A DNA stretch of 64,000 bases from contig CAYZWU010000030.1 of NCBI GenBank assembly GCA_964482235.1, positions 1-64,000 of the forward strand. The letters run 5' to 3'. Below are positions 59,492-64,000 of the stretch, one piece after another. The translations under genes were made by a program, and so were the position numbers. The notes below the pieces were generated by a model that saw only the letters and a program-made list of their open reading frames with translations, had not been told where the DNA came from and did not search any database. The DNA comes from CAYZWU01 sp964482235 (GTDB lineage: Bacteria; Planctomycetota; B15-G4; CAYZWU01). How positions within the stretch are numbered: position 1 is the first letter of the stretch; the number at the start of each line of letters is the position of its first letter.

Positions 59492-60556
59492 ATGAATCCG
59501 ACCAAGGCTCTTGTCATCCACAACAACTGCACCGGCGGCTGCCGGTTCTGTTTCGTCGAGCCCTACCGCAGGGACGATGCCGAGGAGACAGCCAGCCTCC
59601 TGGACGAGACGAAGCGCCTCGGCATCGATTCGAGGCTCTTCCATCTGGGCCGGATCGATGAAGAGCTTTCAAGGCGTCATCCCCAGCCCGAGGAGATGCA
59701 GTGCTTCGGCAACCGGGGCCGCGACGGGTACTCGAATCCGGCCGAAGTCAGCTTCAACCTTCACGGACCCAGCGCCCAGGTCCATGAGCTTCTAGCTCCC
59801 CGGGGCGAGTTCGACGCGATTCTCGAGGAGATCGGGAATCACCGCGACAACGGAGCGGGCCCCCTCATTCAAATATTCTCCGTCATCCACGAGAAGAACT
59901 TCCGCCTGATGGAGGAGATGTGCCGGCTGTTCCACGAGCTCGGCGCCGATCGCGTCTTCTTCCTCAAGCTCAGCTATGGAGGGAGAAACAGGAAGCTGCC
60001 CGCGGACATGTTCATGACGCGGGACAGCATCGCTCGCTTCCTGACCTCCTACGACCGGATTCGCTTCCGCCTGAAGCCCACGAGGTTCCTGCTCCTGCAC
60101 AACTGGGGGCCGAGATACTCCCACTTCAAGCAGCTCTGCGGCAGGCTGCTCAGATGGTTCTCCACGGGAGCGTTCTGCGAGACGGGAAGAGACGAGGTCG
60201 CCGTCCAGGCCTCCACGAAAGAGATCTACGCCTGCCGGTTCACCGTGACCGTTCCGGTCTTCAGGATGGGGCGCTTCGATCCCGACAGGGGGATGATCAT
60301 CGACAACGACTGGTTTCCAACGCTTCACGAGAATGTCGAAGAGCCGTGCCGGAGCTGCCGGGTCTTTCACTCCTGCCAGGGCGGTTGCCGTTCGGAAGCG
60401 GTCTCGGAGAAGTACCGGCTGACCGGAGAAATGGACGTCAACGCCGGCTTCGACAACTGCATGGTCAGCGCCGGTTCGGTCAGGCTCATCAACTGGCGGG
60501 AGGATTCGATCTCCGTGCTGAGGGTGCTGGGGAAGCTCTTTCCGTTCTTCAGATGA
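59492..60556 (+). CDS. Radical SAM protein with SPASM-like auxiliary cluster
   Basis: 354 residues. The radical SAM cluster motif is at Cys13, Cys17 and Cys20 (CTGGCRFCF), very close to the N terminus. A C-terminal Cys group (CRSCRVFHSCQGGCRSE, then FDNC) is typical of SPASM domains that bind extra Fe-S clusters in peptide maturases and anaerobic sulfatase activators. The mid-part has FSVIHEKNFRLMEEMCRLFH. AAAGGG stands about 13 nt before the ATG. No candidate precursor peptide was found next to it; the convergent aldo/keto reductase-ferredoxin gene, 23 bp away, could be a redox partner, but orientation argues against one operon. Confidence 0.85.
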   Translation: MNPTKALVIHNNCTGGCRFCFVEPYRRDDAEETASLLDETKRLGIDSRLFHLGRIDEELSRRHPQPEEMQCFGNRGRDGYSNPAEVSFNLHGPSAQVHELLAPRGEFDAILEEIGNHRDNGAGPLIQIFSVIHEKNFRLMEEMCRLFHELGADRVFFLKLSYGGRNRKLPADMFMTRDSIARFLTSYDRIRFRLKPTRFLLLHNWGPRYSHFKQLCGRLLRWFSTGAFCETGRDEVAVQASTKEIYACRFTVTVPVFRMGRFDPDRGMIIDNDWFPTLHENVEEPCRSCRVFHSCQGGCRSEAVSEKYRLTGEMDVNAGFDNCMVSAGSVRLINWREDSISVLRVLGKLFPFFR

Positions 60557-60579
60557 CCGCCGCGCCCGGCGAGGGCTGC

Positions 60580-61809
60580 CTACCTGCCCAGCCGATGCAT
60601 CATCTTGATCCACATGCGGCGGAAGGGGAGCAGCTGCTTCAGGACCCAGACGGCCGGTTTGAACCAGAACCGCTCGAAGTCATTTGCCACGTCCTCGAGA
60701 AGGTCGGGGATCGCCAGGTTCTGCGGGCACTTCTCGATGCAGCTGCCGCATTGCTGGCAGAGCGACGCATTGGAGGGCGTTCCGCTCATCACTCCTCCCA
60801 GGCGCGCGATGTAGAAGAAGCCGAAGAACTTCCTGCCACCGAACATGTGGACATGGTTGTACATCAGGAAGCATCCCTGGATATCGACACCCGATGGACA
60901 GGGCATGCAGTACTGGCAGCCGGTGCAGCCGACCTTCATGAGGCGCGTGTAGGCGGCGGCGACCTGCTCGACCAGCTCGAGCTCCGATCGGGACAGCGAA
61001 CCGGGATGCGCCTCCGCTGCCGTCGCGATGTTCTCGTCAGCCTGGCTCTGCTCGTTCATCCCCGAGAGGATCATGGTCACCTCGGGCCGGTTCCAGATCC
61101 AGCGGAGAGCCCACTCGGCCGGAGTGCGCCGGACTTCCGCGCCGTCCCAGAGCGCGGCGACCTCCGCGGGCAGGTTGCGGCAGAGGTTCCCGCCGCGGAG
61201 AGGCTCCATCACGATCACCGCGAGATTCTTCGAGGCGGCGTACTCGAGTCCCTCGGTGCCCGCCTGGTTGTACTCGTCGAGGATGTTGTACTGGATCTGG
61301 CAGAACTCCCAGTCATGGGCGTCCACGATCCGCTTGAAGTCCTCCTTGCTGCCGTGGAAGGAGAATCCCCTGTTGACGATGCGGCCGTCCCGCTTCGCGC
61401 TGTCCAGGAACTCGAGGACGCCGAGGGCCTCGATCCTGTCCCAGGTCAGGCCGTCGAGGGTGTGAAGGAGGTAGTAGTCGATCCGATCCGTCTCGAGGCG
61501 CCGGAGCTGCACCTCGAGGTAGTCGTCCATGTCCCGACGCGTCAGTACCAGCCACTGCGGCATCTTGGTGGAGAGCTTCACCTTCTCCCTGTAGCCACCT
61601 GCGAGAGCCTTGGCCACCAGGGGCTCGCTTGCCCCGGAGTGATAATTCCAGGCCGTGTCCACGTAGTTGACACCGCTGTCGATGCAGCGGCGGATCAGCT
61701 CGATCGACGCCTTCTCGTCGATCCTGCCGTCGGAGAGGGGCAGTCTCATGGCACCGAATCCCAGGATCGAGATCTCGTCGCCCGTCTTGGGGACCTTGCG
61801 ATAGAGCAT
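60580..61809 (-). CDS. Aldo/keto reductase with C-terminal 4Fe-4S ferredoxin domain
   Basis: 409 residues. The aldo/keto reductase barrel covers about 1-290: LGFGAMRLPLSDGRIDE, GVNYVDTAWNYHSGASEP (Asp and Tyr of the active site), LSTKMPQW with the Lys, IDYYLLHTLDG with the His. The tail holds two cysteine clusters: CTGCQYCMPCPSGVDI and CQQCGSCIEKCPQNLAIP. This fusion class is common in anaerobes and probably links a carbonyl or enol substrate to ferredoxin rather than NADPH. ATG 61809 has CGGAG 8 nt upstream; seven residues earlier another ATG lacks one. The 223 bp between this start and the protease stop contain nothing I can name. Confidence 0.9.
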   Translation of the reverse strand: MLYRKVPKTGDEISILGFGAMRLPLSDGRIDEKASIELIRRCIDSGVNYVDTAWNYHSGASEPLVAKALAGGYREKVKLSTKMPQWLVLTRRDMDDYLEVQLRRLETDRIDYYLLHTLDGLTWDRIEALGVLEFLDSAKRDGRIVNRGFSFHGSKEDFKRIVDAHDWEFCQIQYNILDEYNQAGTEGLEYAASKNLAVIVMEPLRGGNLCRNLPAEVAALWDGAEVRRTPAEWALRWIWNRPEVTMILSGMNEQSQADENIATAAEAHPGSLSRSELELVEQVAAAYTRLMKVGCTGCQYCMPCPSGVDIQGCFLMYNHVHMFGGRKFFGFFYIARLGGVMSGTPSNASLCQQCGSCIEKCPQNLAIPDLLEDVANDFERFWFKPAVWVLKQLLPFRRMWIKMMHRLGR

Positions 61810-62032
61810 CCTGTATCTCCGATGGTCCATGAAGAGGATCTGGAATGAGATGCGGCTTCATCATAGCTTCCGATTGTCTCTGTGAGAACCGGTTTAAAGC
61901 CTACAAGAGCTTGTTCCTTCTCTCTTCAGGCTTAGCCAAGCAGATCGTTTGGATGAGGATGGTCCGCCGTTTTACACGAGGACTCGTCCGCGGGAACGAA
62001 CGAGCCCTCGTGTTGTTCTCGATAAAGAGGTC

Positions 62033-63628
62033 CTAGAGATTGAACTCCCACCAGTCCGTGACGGTGATCACCTGGCCGGAACCGTTGAGAGCCGCGGCGC
62101 GCCACATGTAGACTCCCGCCTGGGCGGAATTCCACGACGACTGACTGGGGTAGTAGTAGTTGTCCGACAATCCCGTCAGCGTGATCGTGCCGCCCGAGGG
62201 GAGCTGGATCTGGATCGCGTAGGTGGCGGCGCCCGCCGTCCCGGTCCAGCCGAATCCGAAGGGGCTTGCACCGGAGTTCAGCGTCGAACCGTCGCCGGGC
62301 GTGAGGAGGGCGATCTGGGTCGGATCAGGCACCGGGACCGTCAGCGCGCCGTAGGCGTCGAGGCGGCCGTCGCCGAACTGGAAGTCCCAGCCGGGCGTCC
62401 CGAGATCGACCGTGCCGGCGCGCACCATCTGCCTCACCTGGCTCGCGGTGAGCGTGGGATCCAGCGAGCGGACCAGAGCCGCAACACCGGCGGCATGAGG
62501 GCAGGCCATGGAGGTACCGTCAGCGGTATAGTAGCCGCCGCCCTTCCAGGTGCTGAGAATGTTGACGCCCGGAGCGGCGAGCTCGACGTTCGCTCCTTGC
62601 GTGGAGAAACCGGCCAGGCTATCGCTGCTGTTCGTGGCGCTCACGGCCATCACCTGCGGATAACCGGCCGGATAGTTTAGAGCCGTGTTTCCGCCGTTGC
62701 CCGCTGCAGCCACGAAGAGAACGTCGAGGTTCTCGCCGTAGACCACGGCGGCGAGCTCGGCCTGCGAGAACTGGGTCGAGCCGAGGCTCATGCTGACAAT
62801 GTTGGCACCGTTGTCAGCGGCATAGAGCATCGCACTGATGATGTCGGAGGAGTAGCCCATGCCGAGAAGCCCGCCGAGAGCGCGGATCACCATGATGCGG
62901 CAGTCCGAGGCAGTGCCGGCCACACCGATGCCGTTGTCCGTCGCGGCAGCCACGGTGCCTCCGGTGTGCGAACCGTGCCCGTTGTCGTCCTCCGGGTCGG
63001 GGTCCTCGTCGCCCTCGGGCGGAGGGATGAGACCGAAGAGAGCCGTCCCGAAGAAGTCGTACCCGTAGGCGTCGTCCACGTAGCCGTTGCCGTCGTCGTC
63101 GATCTGGTTGTTCGGGATCTCATCGATGTTGATCCAGCGCTGATTGACGAGCTCCGGGTGGTCCTGGTCGACGCCCGTGTCGATCATGGCCACGACGATG
63201 TCGTTCGAGCCGAGGGTGATGTCCCAGGCGCTTTCGGCCCGGATCTTCGGGAAAGCCCACTGCTGGCCGTAGCTCGGATCGTTGGGCGTGAAGAAGGTCT
63301 GCCGGACGTAGTTCGGTTCGGCGAACTCCACCTCGGGGTAGAGGGAGAGGAGCTCGATCGTCTCGGTCACGCGCCTGTCCGCCACGCGGAAGAGATGGAC
63401 GTCGATCTGATCGTAGGTGTGTTCGCTGACCATGCCCGCTTCCCTGGAGATCCTGGTCACGGCGGCCGATTCCACATCGGGCCGGAACTTCACCAGGATG
63501 GTGTCGAGGGCATAACCCTGCGACATGATCTGAGCGGCATCGGCCGGAATGCCCTGACCGTGCGCCGCAAGGGGCAGAAGGGTGAAGAGGAGCAGGGTGG
63601 AGGCTGTCGATAGCAGAAGTCGTTTCAT
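62033..63628 (-). CDS. Secreted subtilisin-like (S8) serine peptidase
   Basis: 531 residues: signal peptide (LLLSTASTLLLFTLLPLAAHG), an inhibitor-I9-like propeptide (about 42-108), then the S8 domain with catalytic Asp150 (VVAMIDTGVDQDHPEL), His218 (DNGHGSHTGGTVAA), oxyanion Asn311 (VAAAGNGGN) and Ser373 (GTSMACPHAAGVAAL). An insert DDDGNGYVDD (177-186) is a calcium-loop-like element. The C-terminal ~100 residues form a beta-sandwich (FN3-like, TPGDGSTLNSGASPFGFGW). AAGGAGGG lies 9 nt before the ATG. An inverted repeat 37 bp upstream may regulate it. Exported general protease; target unknown. Confidence 0.94.
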   Translation of the reverse strand: MKRLLLSTASTLLLFTLLPLAAHGQGIPADAAQIMSQGYALDTILVKFRPDVESAAVTRISREAGMVSEHTYDQIDVHLFRVADRRVTETIELLSLYPEVEFAEPNYVRQTFFTPNDPSYGQQWAFPKIRAESAWDITLGSNDIVVAMIDTGVDQDHPELVNQRWINIDEIPNNQIDDDGNGYVDDAYGYDFFGTALFGLIPPPEGDEDPDPEDDNGHGSHTGGTVAAATDNGIGVAGTASDCRIMVIRALGGLLGMGYSSDIISAMLYAADNGANIVSMSLGSTQFSQAELAAVVYGENLDVLFVAAAGNGGNTALNYPAGYPQVMAVSATNSSDSLAGFSTQGANVELAAPGVNILSTWKGGGYYTADGTSMACPHAAGVAALVRSLDPTLTASQVRQMVRAGTVDLGTPGWDFQFGDGRLDAYGALTVPVPDPTQIALLTPGDGSTLNSGASPFGFGWTGTAGAATYAIQIQLPSGGTITLTGLSDNYYYPSQSSWNSAQAGVYMWRAAALNGSGQVITVTDWWEFNL

Positions 63629-63664
63629 CTTATTGTCCCTCCTTCGATGGAAAATGTTGCCAAT

Positions 63665-63688
63665 TTTTGATCACACTTCTGATCAAAA
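63665..63688. promoter_or_regulatory. Inverted repeat upstream of the subtilisin gene, operator candidate
   Basis: TTTTGATCA (63665-63673) and TGATCAAAA (63680-63688) are perfect 9-bp arms with a 6-bp spacer, 36 bp ahead of the protease start in an AT-rich stretch. The half-site TTGAT/ATCAA recalls FNR/CRP-family operators, but spacing differs from the usual FNR site. Confidence 0.55.
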
Positions 63689-63911
63689 GTCTGTTTACTG
63701 GGTTTTCTTACTTCAGGCTTTGACCGCATTCACGGACGTGCGCCCGGGGGTGCTCTGCGGCCCCGCGATTATAGCAGAGAAGGATGAATCGCTCCTATTC
63801 AGAAATGCGAAGGGCTTCTCTGCACCTTGCGTGGCCGTGCTAATAGATCGATAGGCGGACGCGCCACGGCATTTCGCATCTCTTGGATGCGATGCGACAG
63901 CAGGAGGGGAA

Positions 63912-64000
63912 ATGGCATCGGACACGATGGATCAAGATGGCCGGGACAGGGGCGATTCTTCCGGGATCGACGAGGTCGACCTCTTGAAGGAGTATCTGGA
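63912..64000 (+). CDS. Start of a gene cut by the window edge
   Basis: ATG at 63912 with AGGAGGGG just upstream opens a frame of 29 codons that runs to the window end: MASDTMDQDGRDRGDSSGID then a Glu/Leu-rich stretch. The acidic N terminus gives no family, although several planctomycete-type kinases begin this way. Divergent from the subtilisin gene. Confidence 0.6.
   Translation, partial: MASDTMDQDGRDRGDSSGIDEVDLLKEYL

Noticed and set aside
1..64000. tRNA, rRNA, CRISPR or integrase sites
   Set aside because: Looked for cloverleaf-like, ribosomal and regularly spaced repeat patterns across all gaps and found none that could be supported.

Overview
The window is GC-rich, densely packed chromosomal DNA from a Gram-negative bacterium. 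A KDO-8-phosphate synthase points to lipopolysaccharide. The pairing of an ECF sigma factor with a TPR-bearing Ser/Thr kinase, two secreted formylglycine-generating-enzyme-like proteins, and very large secreted multidomain proteins fits Planctomycetota or a close relative; this is inferred from gene style, as no rRNA or tRNA gene is visible. No CRISPR array, prophage or recognisable transposase was seen.

Layout. 0-7.5 kb: a membrane Ser/Thr kinase, kdsA, an RmlD-like reductase, a phosphoglycerate-mutase-like protein with missing metal ligands, and a secreted FGE-domain protein. 7.8-14.7 kb: a pseudouridine synthase, then a one-direction propionyl-/methylmalonyl-CoA block (mutase large subunit, epimerase, carboxyltransferase, biotin carboxylase, biotin carrier). 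14.8-21.4 kb: a periplasmic SurA/PpiC-like foldase, lipoate ligase, and opposite it gcvH-gcvPA-gcvPB, with a palindrome-rich 390-bp gap between. 21.7-32.3 kb: two divergent, membrane-anchored carboxypeptidase-regulatory-repeat proteins and a 1262-residue secreted metallopeptidase fusion. 32.3-36.6 kb: FGE-like protein, ECF sigma factor and TPR kinase in one direction.

36.7-43.3 kb holds the most notable cluster: serine palmitoyltransferase, a GNAT-like protein of the bacterial ceramide synthase type, an NAD-dependent reductase of the CerR type and a PAP2-family membrane protein, tightly packed on the minus strand (overlaps of 4 and 28 bp), followed by an RmlC-like epimerase and pcm, with a GT2 glycosyltransferase divergent from it. 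I read this as a bacterial sphingolipid (ceramide) operon that may include its own head-group enzyme.

43.3-54.4 kb: a deoxyhypusine-synthase-like gene with btpA; a beta-propeller lipoprotein; a DUF4143-type ATPase inserted next to a decayed second copy of the iorB 3' end; and a five-gene run of B12-radical SAM protein, PTS EIIA, Cys-rich mini-protein, iorA and iorB. 54.6-64 kb: a secreted Cys-rich/HEAT/VWA protein, a second secreted protein, a SPASM radical SAM protein, an aldo/keto reductase-ferredoxin fusion, a subtilisin, and the first 29 codons of a gene cut by the window edge.

A cross-window theme is a peptidase-MA-like domain: intact (HEVSH, then NEG) in the 28.5-kb gene, but with all zinc-site residues replaced in the secreted proteins at 54.6 kb and 57.6 kb.
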